NCBI GenBank assembly: GCA_021778375.1
Contig: JAJYCM010000151.1
Span: 1-6,675 of the forward strand
Length of the DNA stretch: 6,675 bases
Origin: Bacteroidota bacterium
GTDB lineage: Bacteria > Bacteroidota > Ignavibacteria > Ignavibacteriales > Ignavibacteriaceae
Reading direction: 5' to 3'
Shown here: in pieces, positions 1 to 6,675 of the stretch
Layout: each line of letters opens with the position of its first letter
Numbering within the stretch: position 1 is the first letter of the stretch
The notes under the pieces: model-generated
The model's input: only the letters and a program-made list of their open reading frames with translations
Told to the model about the DNA's origin: nothing
Databases searched by the model: none
Position numbers and translations under genes: made by a program

Positions 1-2238
1 ACTTACTTGCCCGATGCGGTTTATACGCCCGATCCTTTGGTTCTTTTTTGCGGGATTCCACGGCAAATCAAAATTGATAACCGTATCGGCGAACTGCAAA
101 TTTAATCCCGTGCCGCCTGCTTCGGTCGAAAGAAATACAAGCGTGTCCGGGTTATTTGCAAATTCGTCTATCAAAAAGCTTCTTTTATTTACCGGCACAT
201 CTCCCGAAAGAGTAACGTATTGAATACCGTTAGTCTTCAGCATCTTACCGATTAAATGAAGCATCGTTTTCCATTCGGAAAAGATTATTACTTTCCTTTT
301 TCGATTTTTAATATTCAGCTTTTCTAAAAGTATAGTTTCCAATTCATCTAATTTGGGAGAGTAATTTGTTTCCTTGTCAATAAGAAAAGTTGAGTCGCAT
401 ACCATCCTCATACTGGTAAGGATTTGCTGGATGCGCTGCATGTCGTAAAAGGTTTTGTGTTTCTTGTGCAGAATAGGAGCAAGTGATCTTGCAAGTCCGG
501 CATGAATTTCTGCCTGCGCTGGATGAAGTACAACCGGGACCATCATTTCTTGAACGGCGGGCAGTTCTTTCAAAACATCTGCCTTCTCCCGCCTGATAAT
601 ATAACCGGCTAATTTATTTTTTAGTTCTTGTAAATTAAAATAGCCAGTTACCATGTTCCTCTTGTCCTTATCGAAATAACAATGGTTCATTGAAAATTCC
701 CACTGCGGCGCTAACACTTCGGGATCAACAAAATTCATTATCGAATACAAATCCAGCAAATTGTTTTCAAGCGGGGTTCCGGTAATTACTAAAGAATGTT
801 TTTTGGGAATTGATTTTACAGCGTGTGAAGTTTTCGTATCGTAGTTCTTTATTTTCTGCGCCTCATCAAGAATAATCATGTCTGGCGGATACTGATGAAT
901 GACGGTAATGTCCCTCATAACTGCTTCATAATTTGCAATGATAAAAAACTCACCAGCACTTTTATAAATCTTCTGACGGTAACTGCGGACGCCTTCAACT
1001 ATAACTGCTTTTTCACCTGTAAACTTTTCTATTTCTTTTTTCCATTGATACTTTAATGATGCCGGACAAATTATCAACGCCTTGTTTAAGCCATAAATAT
1101 CTTTTTTCAATAAAGCTACAGCAATTGCTTGAAGCGTTTTTCCAAGACCCATTTCATCTGCAATAATATTCCCTTTCTTAAATAAAGAAAACAAAATACT
1201 CTCCTTCTGGTAATCGAACAGCTTAGCCTTTATTTTTGAAAAGTCCGGTGTAATCTTTTCGCTAAGTTTTTTGAGCGATTGCGTATCAAAATATTTATCT
1301 ATTTTTTCATTTACTTCCGGGCGGATTAAAATTGATTTAATCTCTCTCGCTTCATTTATAAATTTCAAGAATTCAGAATATCTTTCAGGCATGACATACT
1401 GGCTACCGTTTGAAAATCCTCCGACGGAGTCCTTTGTGACATCCCGACTTTGTCGGAGAAAATATTTGTGAATTAAAGTGTCTACTTCCGGCTGAGGATT
1501 TCGTTCGTAAAAACATGTAATGTTATAATCGTAATGAGGATCGCAATAGATTTCGACGAAAGGATAAACTTGATTAGTTAATGCTTTTGAGTTTTTATAT
1601 TTCTTTTTCAAATAGTCCGATGCAAAAATTAAATGCTTGCAAGTTCCAAGCTTGTTGGTCCTAAAATCGGGGCACGAGCAGTAGCCGCTGCCTTCTGCGA
1701 AATCTCTGATTGTAATTTCATATGTTCTTCCTTCATCTGTTTTGATTTTATGAAATCCGTGAATATTTTCCGCAAGATGAATTTCAAATTTTTCCTTGGC
1801 GGCTTTTTCCTGTCTTTCTTTCAATACCCGTTTTATCATTTCTTTTTTTGTGTACTTACTGCTTACTGAGGACACATTATTTTTTCCCTCGTCAAATTTA
1901 ATTCTAAGCATAATAAGCGCAGCAGCAGAGTGCGGGCAGCAGTCTAAATGTGAGTCGCAATTACATTGAATTGACAGCTCGCCTCGCTTGAAATTAGATC
2001 TTTCGTTCAGCGAAGCAGGCTCGCTTCGCGAAGAAGACTTCTTTTCAGACGGCGAAATTGTTACATGAAAATCATCAAACCGGTCTTCAACAATAAAATT
2101 AAATTTATTATCCGACTCGCTGACGAGAGTACACATTTCATTATTGATCAAACTTTGTCCTCTGCGAAAAACTGTTTCGGATTGGACATACTTTTCTTTG
2201 ATTTCAAGAATGTCCGGTACTAAAAAATCGAATTTCAT
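1..2238 (-). CDS. SNF2-family DNA-dependent ATPase/helicase with two SWIM-like zinc motifs (3' end missing)
   Basis: The frame is open from the ATG at 2238 to the window edge, giving 746 codons with no stop. SNF2 proteins are ATP-driven DNA translocases that remodel protein-DNA complexes; this one's target is unknown. Two SWIM-like CxC...CxH motifs come first, at C92/C94/C101/H103 and C187/C189/C200/H202, and probably bind zinc and DNA or protein. The ATPase core follows: Walker A DEMGLGKT (361-368), Walker B DEAQ (458-461), motif III ITGTPLEN (485-492), motif V STEAGGTGLNL (704-714) and motif VI QRIGRINRIGQ (734-744). All signature motifs are intact, so only a short C-terminal tail should be missing. 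The ATG is the only in-frame Met start: a stop lies upstream in frame, and AAAGG sits 7 nt before the ATG. Two palindromic segments lie in the frame, at residues about 66-80 and 261-274. Family assignment is very secure; the cellular role is not. It is transcribed divergently from the peptidase gene. Confidence 0.95.
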   Translation of the reverse strand, partial: MKFDFLVPDILEIKEKYVQSETVFRRGQSLINNEMCTLVSESDNKFNFIVEDRFDDFHVTISPSEKKSSSRSEPASLNERSNFKRGELSIQCNCDSHLDCCPHSAAALIMLRIKFDEGKNNVSSVSSKYTKKEMIKRVLKERQEKAAKEKFEIHLAENIHGFHKIKTDEGRTYEITIRDFAEGSGYCSCPDFRTNKLGTCKHLIFASDYLKKKYKNSKALTNQVYPFVEIYCDPHYDYNITCFYERNPQPEVDTLIHKYFLRQSRDVTKDSVGGFSNGSQYVMPERYSEFLKFINEAREIKSILIRPEVNEKIDKYFDTQSLKKLSEKITPDFSKIKAKLFDYQKESILFSLFKKGNIIADEMGLGKTLQAIAVALLKKDIYGLNKALIICPASLKYQWKKEIEKFTGEKAVIVEGVRSYRQKIYKSAGEFFIIANYEAVMRDITVIHQYPPDMIILDEAQKIKNYDTKTSHAVKSIPKKHSLVITGTPLENNLLDLYSIMNFVDPEVLAPQWEFSMNHCYFDKDKRNMVTGYFNLQELKNKLAGYIIRREKADVLKELPAVQEMMVPVVLHPAQAEIHAGLARSLAPILHKKHKTFYDMQRIQQILTSMRMVCDSTFLIDKETNYSPKLDELETILLEKLNIKNRKRKVIIFSEWKTMLHLIGKMLKTNGIQYVTLSGDVPVNKRSFLIDEFANNPDTLVFLSTEAGGTGLNLQFADTVINFDLPWNPAKKNQRIGRINRIGQVS
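1419..1458. repeat. Palindromic segment inside the SNF2 reading frame (linker before the ATPase core)
   Basis: The ends form a perfect 7-bp inverted repeat, CTCCGAC (1419-1425) and GTCGGAG (1452-1458). Inside it are two smaller hairpins: CTCCG-A-CGGAG (1419-1429) and CCGAC-TTT-GTCGG (1444-1456). The segment is visibly richer in G and C than the flanking coding sequence. It encodes residues about 261-274 of the SNF2 protein, in the linker between the second SWIM motif and the ATPase core, without a stop or frameshift. It may be a small palindromic element tolerated in frame. No second copy is visible in the window, so repeat status is inferred from structure alone. Confidence 0.5.
2002..2042. 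repeat. Palindromic segment inside the SNF2 reading frame (before the first SWIM motif)
   Basis: Three overlapping foldable units lie here. GCGAAGC (2010-2016) pairs with GCTTCGC (2023-2029) across a 6-nt loop. CTTCGCGAAG (2024-2033) is a perfect 10-nt palindrome. AGAAG-A-CTTCT (2032-2042) is a third hairpin. The stretch encodes residues about 66-80, which are rich in Ser, Lys, Arg and Glu. These residues sit between a beta-strand-like segment (FHVTISP) and the strand leading into SWIM motif 1 (GELSIQCNC), where a short turn would be expected. An inserted REP-like or palindromic element is a plausible reading; a naturally variable loop is the alternative. Confidence 0.5.
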
Positions 2239-2245
2239 ATTTACG

Positions 2246-2250
2246 CCTTT
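2246..2250 (-). promoter_or_regulatory. Ribosome binding site of the SNF2 gene
   Basis: On the minus strand AAAGG lies 7 nt upstream of the ATG at 2238. This is a reasonable Shine-Dalgarno match and spacing, and it supports that start. There is no other in-frame ATG, GTG or TTG between this point and the upstream in-frame stop except a GTA-AAT stretch that cannot initiate. Confidence 0.55.
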
Positions 2251-2347
2251 GTTGGAAATAAAAATTTTTAGGTTGAAATAACTGATGTCTGCTTTCTGAA
2301 AGGTAAAATTAAGTCTTCAGTAATAAGTAATCAATAAAGGTTGATAG

Positions 2348-2407
2348 AAAATGCGCAGGCGGGCAGTAGTAATTAGTTGAAATATTTTTTTGTATGCCCG
2401 GCATTTT
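2348..2407. repeat. Imperfect long inverted repeat / stem-loop in the intergenic region
   Basis: The left arm is AAAATGC (2348-2354), then a 5-nt bulge GCAGG, then CGGGCA (2360-2365). The right arm is TGCCCG (2395-2400) followed directly by GCATTTT (2401-2407). Together they give 13 base pairs around an AT-rich loop of 29 nt. The right arm also holds the small palindrome ATGCC-C-GGCAT (2394-2404). Possible roles are a REP-type palindrome, an RNA leader structure or a regulator site; the sequence does not decide. There is no adjoining T-run of the kind that would make it a clear terminator. Confidence 0.4.
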
Positions 2408-2664
2408 GTACTTTGCCAAATCAAAAATTGTAATACATGCACAGATGCTTGCGGTATAAAAAATCTTTCTCTAATTGAGGGTACGCAAATAAGCACAATG
2501 GCAGAGTTAGCTGCGTGGACGATAGATTCGGATAAGGTAATTAATTTTTAGTTGCATTTATTCATTCAGACTAATCATTTATAAATCATTTTAGAGTGGA
2601 CTCATTTATGTATTTAGATTAATTAGCAAACAGTCATTTTGGCAAGGCAAATAATTTTAGCAGT

Positions 2665-2698
2665 TTGTCTTAGTTTACTTAATTTTTTTATAAATTTG
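2665..2698 (+). promoter_or_regulatory. Candidate Bacteroidota-type promoter of the M1 peptidase gene
   Basis: TAAATTTG at 2691-2698 matches the TAnnTTTG -7 element known from Bacteroidota. A TTG at 2665-2667 lies 23 nt upstream, at the upper end of the 17-23 nt spacing described for that group. Transcription would start around 2705, leaving a leader of about 25 nt before the ATG at 2731. A TATATT at 2702-2707 could instead act as an ordinary -10 box. The assignment rests on motif match in AT-rich DNA, where chance matches are common. Confidence 0.4.
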
Positions 2699-2714
2699 TT
2701 TTATATTAAACAAA
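2695..2714. promoter_or_regulatory. Small inverted repeat overlapping the presumed transcription start
   Basis: TTTGTTT (2695-2701) and AAACAAA (2708-2714) form perfect 7-bp arms around TATATT. The site overlaps the end of the candidate -7 element and the expected transcription start, where a repressor operator would sit. In such AT-rich sequence it may be fortuitous. Confidence 0.25.
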
Positions 2715-2730
2715 ACTTGAAAGTAAAATT

Positions 2731-4725
2731 ATGAACAAAAAGACTTGCATTAATTTTCTCGTTATTTTTTGCCTATCAGGATTAGCTTCGGTTTTCGCTC
2801 AAGAGAAAGGTGGTTATGACCCAAGGAAAGTTTTCGATCCTTTATTCGACAGCTCTCCCGGCACTGTTTATAGAAGCGGAAGCGGTATACCTGGTCCAAA
2901 GTATTGGCAAAATAGAGCAGATTACAAAATTCATGCTCAACTTGATGAAAAGGATAATTCGCTATCCGGTAATGAAGAAATTACCTATACAAATAACAGC
3001 CCGGACAAGTTGGATTTCCTTTGGCTGCAGCTAGATCAAAATCAATTAAGCAAAAATTCACGCGGAGAATTATCTTCTGCTCCCTCAAATATTCCAGATA
3101 GGTTTTTCGGCGGCGACAATATTAAGTCTGTAGAAGTTCAGTTACACGGAAAAAAATTCAAAGCCGACTATATAATTACAGACACAAGGATGCAAATAAG
3201 ATTACCTGAAGCTGTTAAGCCAGACGGTGATAAAATTATTATTGACATAGATTATTCATTCCCAATTCCACCGCCTAATTATGGACGCTGTGGTTATTTA
3301 GAGACTAAAAACGGGAAAATATTTGAGCTTGCTCAGTGGTATCCTCGCATGGCTGTCTATGATGACATAAAAGGATGGAATAATCTTCCCTTCTTGGGAT
3401 CTGGCGAGTTCTATCTTGATTACGGGAATTATGATGTTTACATAAATGTTCCCTGGAATGAAATAGTAGTAGCCCCCGGTGAACTTCAAAATCCGGGGGA
3501 TGTCTTGACTAAAGAAGAAATCAAACGGTTAAAAGAAGCCAGGAATAGTGATAAAACTGTTTTTATTAGAACAGCAAATGAGATTAACGATCCTCGTACG
3601 CGCCCTGTAGATAAAGGCAGGTTAACATGGCACTTTAAAATGAAGAATACGCGTGACTTTTCATGGGCTTCATCCAGAGCTTTTATTTGGGATGCAGCAA
3701 GGATAAATCTTCCGAGCGGCAAAAAAATATTAGCTATGTCTGTATACCCAATAGAAAGCAGTGGTCTAGATGCATGGAGCCGTTCAACTGAATTTGCTAA
3801 AAACAGTATTGAAATTTTTTCAAAGGATTGGTTTGAATATCCATATCCTACGGCAATAAACGTTGCCGGACCTGTCGGCGGTATGGAATATCCCGGAATT
3901 GTTTTTTGCCATTGGAAGGCTACCGGAAAAATTCTTTGGATGATTACCAATCATGAACTTGGACATAACTGGTTTCCGATGATTGTCGGCTCAAATGAAA
4001 GAGAGAATGCTTGGATGGATGAAGGCTTTAACACGTTCATAGATATTTATGCCTCGGACGAATTTAACCATGGAGAATTTGCGCCAAAGCGCGACGGAGA
4101 ATATGCCCCTAAAGGCGGAAACCCTGCCCGCGAAATTGTTCCTTATCTTTTAAGCAAAGATTCTCAACCAATCTTGACTTATGCTGACGCAATTCCCGGT
4201 AGATTTGTGCATACGCTTGAATATTATAAAACCGCACTTGGTCTTGTAATGCTAAGAGAATTTGTTTTGGGAAAGGAAAGATTTGACTATGCTTTTAGAA
4301 ATTATATCAAAAATTGGGCATACAAACATCCTTCGCCATTAGACTTTTTTAGAGCAATGAATAACGGTGCAGGTGAAAATTTGAATTGGTTCTGGAAAGA
4401 ATGGTTCATAAAGAAATGGACTCTTGACCAAGCCGTAGACAGCGTTAAATATGTTGACAATGACCCGTCAAAAGGCAGTCTAATTACAATTGAAAATAAG
4501 AACGAAATGGTAATGCCTGTAGAAGTTGAAGTAAAAGAATCAAACGGAAACTCCGGCAGGATAAAATTGCCAGTTGAGATTTGGGAACGTACAGGATTAT
4601 CAACTTTCAAATATAATTCGACAAGTAAAATTGATTCCGTAATAATTGATCCGGATCAAGAGTTACCTGATGTAAACCCGGCAAATAATTTTTGGCCTTC
4701 AAAATCTATGGATGGTGGGAAATAA
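2731..4725 (+). CDS. Exported M1-family zinc metallopeptidase (aminopeptidase-like)
   Basis: A complete 664-residue protein. Residues 1-23 form a typical signal peptide: a KK-containing start, a hydrophobic core, and V-F-A before Q24 as the likely signal peptidase I site. The mature enzyme should be periplasmic or surface-exposed. The N-terminal region to about residue 210 fits the M1 beta-domain. The catalytic domain has the substrate-binding signature GGMEY (383-387) and the zinc site HELGH (408-412) with third ligand E431 in WMDEG, giving the classic HExxH-x18-E. The likely catalytic tyrosine is Y498 in EYYK, matching the YEKG position of the family. All these residues are intact, so it is probably active, removing N-terminal residues from peptides for nutrition or turnover. 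The last 85 residues or so look beta-rich; I see no typical type IX secretion C-terminal domain. It has no strong ribosome site, lies next to the candidate promoter, and converges with polB 20 bp downstream. Substrate preference is unknown. Confidence 0.95.
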   Translation: MNKKTCINFLVIFCLSGLASVFAQEKGGYDPRKVFDPLFDSSPGTVYRSGSGIPGPKYWQNRADYKIHAQLDEKDNSLSGNEEITYTNNSPDKLDFLWLQLDQNQLSKNSRGELSSAPSNIPDRFFGGDNIKSVEVQLHGKKFKADYIITDTRMQIRLPEAVKPDGDKIIIDIDYSFPIPPPNYGRCGYLETKNGKIFELAQWYPRMAVYDDIKGWNNLPFLGSGEFYLDYGNYDVYINVPWNEIVVAPGELQNPGDVLTKEEIKRLKEARNSDKTVFIRTANEINDPRTRPVDKGRLTWHFKMKNTRDFSWASSRAFIWDAARINLPSGKKILAMSVYPIESSGLDAWSRSTEFAKNSIEIFSKDWFEYPYPTAINVAGPVGGMEYPGIVFCHWKATGKILWMITNHELGHNWFPMIVGSNERENAWMDEGFNTFIDIYASDEFNHGEFAPKRDGEYAPKGGNPAREIVPYLLSKDSQPILTYADAIPGRFVHTLEYYKTALGLVMLREFVLGKERFDYAFRNYIKNWAYKHPSPLDFFRAMNNGAGENLNWFWKEWFIKKWTLDQAVDSVKYVDNDPSKGSLITIENKNEMVMPVEVEVKESNGNSGRIKLPVEIWERTGLSTFKYNSTSKIDSVIIDPDQELPDVNPANNFWPSKSMDGGK

Positions 4726-4745
4726 GACAACTATTGGGTTAGTGA

Positions 4746-6675
4746 TTAATCAAAAATATTAAGTTGAGTTGAGTTTACAATTTGGTCAAAGGATTGTCCT
4801 AGTAAAGTTAGTATTGAATCAGCAATTGGTTTTAATTGCTTTTCAATATAATGTTGATAATCTATGTCACTGACATCGAGTTCTATGGGAACCGGTCCGC
4901 GCTTTGTAATTATATATTCAATATATCCGCTGCTTGTACCAATTAGCTTTGCTGCCTTTACTTGCGGCGGAATATTTTTCACATATTGGTCAACATCCTT
5001 TCTTAACCTTTTCCGGTAAACAAGTTTGTCATTGTAGAGACCTTCTAAAAGTTGATTAACAAATTTTCTTACCCATTCTATAATCTCCTCGTCGTTAAAT
5101 ATTTTTTTATAAAGTTCTACCTGAAAATCTTTTGCTAATCGGGTCCAATCCGAGCGGACAAACTCCATTCCAACAAATTCTAATTTTTCATTCCCATTTT
5201 CGGAAAGAAGGCCAGCATATCTCTTTTTAGCGCCGCTTTCACTTCCCCGGGCTTGAGTCAAAATAAATTTGCGATAATATTTTTCATACTCAACTTCAAG
5301 ATAAGATTTGACCTTGAAATCTTTCTGTAAAGTTGCAAACCAATACTTATTGAGATCGAGCGCCAGGCTTTTACCCAGCGATTCAACATTTATTCCTTCG
5401 CAATGATTCAGTTTAACGAACAAAGAATCCGTATCACCGTAAAGGACTTCATAGCCAATACTTTCGATAAAACTTTTGCTTCCAAGCAAAAGCCATTGAC
5501 CTGTGCCGGTAATAGCTGTCGGCAAATCCGGATGATAAAATCTGCACCCATAAGAACCCATTACTCCATAAAAACTATTCATTAAAATTTTTATTGCCTG
5601 AGATAGATGAGCATCATTATTTTTTTTTGCTTCAGCGCGTTTTGTCATAAGCGTTTCGATAAAGCCTGGAAGGAAATGTTTTGTATAAGAAAATTTCAAC
5701 CCTGTTGGAGTAATGATAGTGTCATTATCTGATAATAATCGTGATAGCGGATCAATTTTAAATGTTTGAATAATTGATGGGTACAAACTCTTAAAATCAA
5801 GGACAATAACATTATCATATAGACCGGGTTTTGGTTCGATAACATAACCACCTGCGGCGTGTTGTGTTTCTTCAATGTCTTCAACATTAGGAGCTACAAA
5901 ACCGGCACGATGCATATTTGGAAGGAAAAAATGATCAAATGCTGCCGTCATCATTCCAAGATGATCAATTAAAAGACCGGATAACTTAGCGCGCTTTACA
6001 GAAAGGTCTATCAATCCTGTCTTTTGGAAAATATCAGTAACAAGCACAGTGTCTTGCAAATTATATTCGGCAAGCTTTTTCTTATCCTCTTTAAAAAGTC
6101 GCTCAATTTCTTTAATCTTATTTTGCTCCGGTTTTATAGTTTTGCCTATACCAAGCAATTCCTTAGCTACAGTATCGAGTTTGAAATCCTCAAAAGAATA
6201 GAAAGCGGAGCGTAACGCAGGTGGCCCATCTATAACAATTCGTCCTGGCAGATATGCAAAATATCCTCCTGAATTTCTTTTTTTTAATGTGACCTTTGTC
6301 GTACCTCTTCCAAGGTTAAAAGGAATTTCATTTTCCTGAAATTTCTTTTCAAGAAACATTAAGTCAAAACCAATTACATGCCAACCAATTATAATATCAG
6401 GATCGCATTCTTTGAACCATTCAAAAAAATTTAGAATGAGACTTTTTTCATTAGAAAATAGTTTTAAATAAAGCGGAGTTTTTTTTGCAGAGTCTCCGAT
6501 CATAAATACAATTTTTTTATCATCCTGATTTGAGGTAAAGTGGCAAGCAATTGAATAGAGCAAATTATTTTGCGATCCGGTTTCTATATCTAAAGAAACA
6601 ATTTTGAACTGAGGATTAGTTTCGGCTGGTTTAACTTTGGGATTAAGAAAAGAAATAATTTTCCCTCTAGTAATT
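4746..6675 (-). CDS. polB: DNA polymerase II, family B (5' end missing)
   Basis: The frame is open from the window edge (first full codon at 6674) to the TAA at 4746-4748, giving 642 residues. E. coli Pol II has 783, and alignment by eye suggests about 125-130 N-terminal residues are missing. The enzyme is a proofreading polymerase for replication restart and lesion bypass. The 3'-5' exonuclease shows Exo I LDIET (about 6582-6596), Exo II GWHVIGFD (D at 6363-6365) and Exo III YNLQD. The polymerase shows motif A DFKSLYPSI (D at 5796-5798), motif B KILMNSFYG, motif C YGDTDS (first D at 5433-5435) and KKRY. Pol II-specific stretches such as NMHRAGFVAPN, GGYVIEPKPGLYD and LVYRKRLRKDVDQYVKNIPP separate it from archaeal PolB. 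The C-terminus QLNIF (4752-4766) fits the beta-clamp-binding peptide and aligns with the E. coli QLGLF end. The Exo II position usually occupied by Asn is His. Its promoter lies outside the window, so SOS control cannot be judged. Confidence 0.95.
   Translation of the reverse strand, partial: ITRGKIISFLNPKVKPAETNPQFKIVSLDIETGSQNNLLYSIACHFTSNQDDKKIVFMIGDSAKKTPLYLKLFSNEKSLILNFFEWFKECDPDIIIGWHVIGFDLMFLEKKFQENEIPFNLGRGTTKVTLKKRNSGGYFAYLPGRIVIDGPPALRSAFYSFEDFKLDTVAKELLGIGKTIKPEQNKIKEIERLFKEDKKKLAEYNLQDTVLVTDIFQKTGLIDLSVKRAKLSGLLIDHLGMMTAAFDHFFLPNMHRAGFVAPNVEDIEETQHAAGGYVIEPKPGLYDNVIVLDFKSLYPSIIQTFKIDPLSRLLSDNDTIITPTGLKFSYTKHFLPGFIETLMTKRAEAKKNNDAHLSQAIKILMNSFYGVMGSYGCRFYHPDLPTAITGTGQWLLLGSKSFIESIGYEVLYGDTDSLFVKLNHCEGINVESLGKSLALDLNKYWFATLQKDFKVKSYLEVEYEKYYRKFILTQARGSESGAKKRYAGLLSENGNEKLEFVGMEFVRSDWTRLAKDFQVELYKKIFNDEEIIEWVRKFVNQLLEGLYNDKLVYRKRLRKDVDQYVKNIPPQVKAAKLIGTSSGYIEYIITKRGPVPIELDVSDIDYQHYIEKQLKPIADSILTLLGQSFDQIVNSTQLNIFD

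Larger units (their letters stand above)
2239..2730. other. Divergent intergenic region, AT-rich, no convincing gene
   Basis: This 492-bp stretch separates the divergent SNF2 and M1 peptidase genes. I found no tRNA, no protein-coding frame with a credible start and no recognisable RNA. It holds a long inverted repeat (2348-2407), a tandem pair of AATCATTT at 2573-2580 and 2584-2591 (11-bp period), and a promoter-like stretch just before the peptidase gene. I could not find a consensus promoter for the SNF2 gene on the minus strand. The region is longer than a simple divergent promoter needs, so a small RNA or a decayed gene cannot be ruled out. Confidence 0.6.

Noticed and set aside
14..223. 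Plus-strand frame of 69 codons at the left end.
   Set aside because: It is antisense to SNF2 motifs V and VI, which are unmistakable on the minus strand.
1633..1869. Plus-strand frame of 78 codons with a hydrophobic, Phe-rich tail.
   Set aside because: It is antisense to the SWIM region of the SNF2 gene. The Phe-rich stretch is only the complement of Lys- and Glu-rich codons.
2498..2551. Short ATG frame in the intergenic region (17 codons), open upstream without a start to about 2380.
   Set aside because: There is no ribosome site, no similarity I recognise and no coding character. Its length is expected by chance.
2573..2591. Tandem AATCATTT pair (11-bp period) as a regulator-binding site.
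   Set aside because: Two copies of an AT-rich octamer in AT-rich DNA are not enough evidence; it is recorded only in the intergenic description.
3486..3950. 154-codon minus-strand frame inside the M1 peptidase gene.
   Set aside because: It lies antisense to the catalytic domain, whose HExxH and GGMEY motifs prove that the plus strand is coding. It resembles no family I know.
4726..4745. Possible bidirectional terminator between the convergent genes.
   Set aside because: Only a 4-bp ACTA/TAGT pairing is present, without a T-run, which is too weak to call.
6561..6563. TTG as the start codon of the polymerase.
   Set aside because: The frame stays open upstream to the window edge and encodes the Exo I motif LDIET just before it, so the true start lies outside the window.

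Overview
The window is AT-rich bacterial chromosome carrying three protein genes. Two run off the window edges and one is complete. Three sequence traits point to the Bacteroidota/Chlorobiota/Ignavibacteriota group: low GC, a TAnnTTTG-type promoter motif in front of the secreted peptidase, and little Shine-Dalgarno sequence before that gene. I recognise the protein families, but I cannot fix the phylum from this window alone.

Layout: (1) Positions 1-2238, minus strand: a long open frame without its 3' end. It encodes a SNF2/SWI2-type DNA-dependent ATPase with two zinc-binding SWIM-like motifs ahead of the helicase core. Its final codons here are motif VI of the ATPase. (2) Positions 2239-2730: a roughly 490-bp divergent intergenic region with no convincing gene. 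It holds a stem-forming inverted repeat, a candidate promoter and a small inverted repeat just before the next gene. (3) Positions 2731-4725, plus strand: a complete exported M1-family zinc metallopeptidase with an N-terminal signal peptide. (4) Positions 4746-6675, minus strand: DNA polymerase II (family B, PolB/DinA type) without its N-terminus. It has intact exonuclease and polymerase motifs and a C-terminal sliding-clamp-binding peptide. It converges on the peptidase gene with a 20-bp gap.

The SNF2 ATPase and Pol II both act on DNA, and Pol II is a repair/translesion polymerase. They are not in one operon, because the peptidase gene lies between them on the opposite strand. I see no defence island, mobile element, CRISPR array or RNA gene. 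The most unusual features are two GC-richer palindromic segments inside the SNF2 reading frame. Both fall in probable loop or linker regions and keep the frame open, which resembles palindromic elements inserted in frame into coding genes. The window otherwise looks like ordinary chromosomal housekeeping sequence, and I do not claim a new system.
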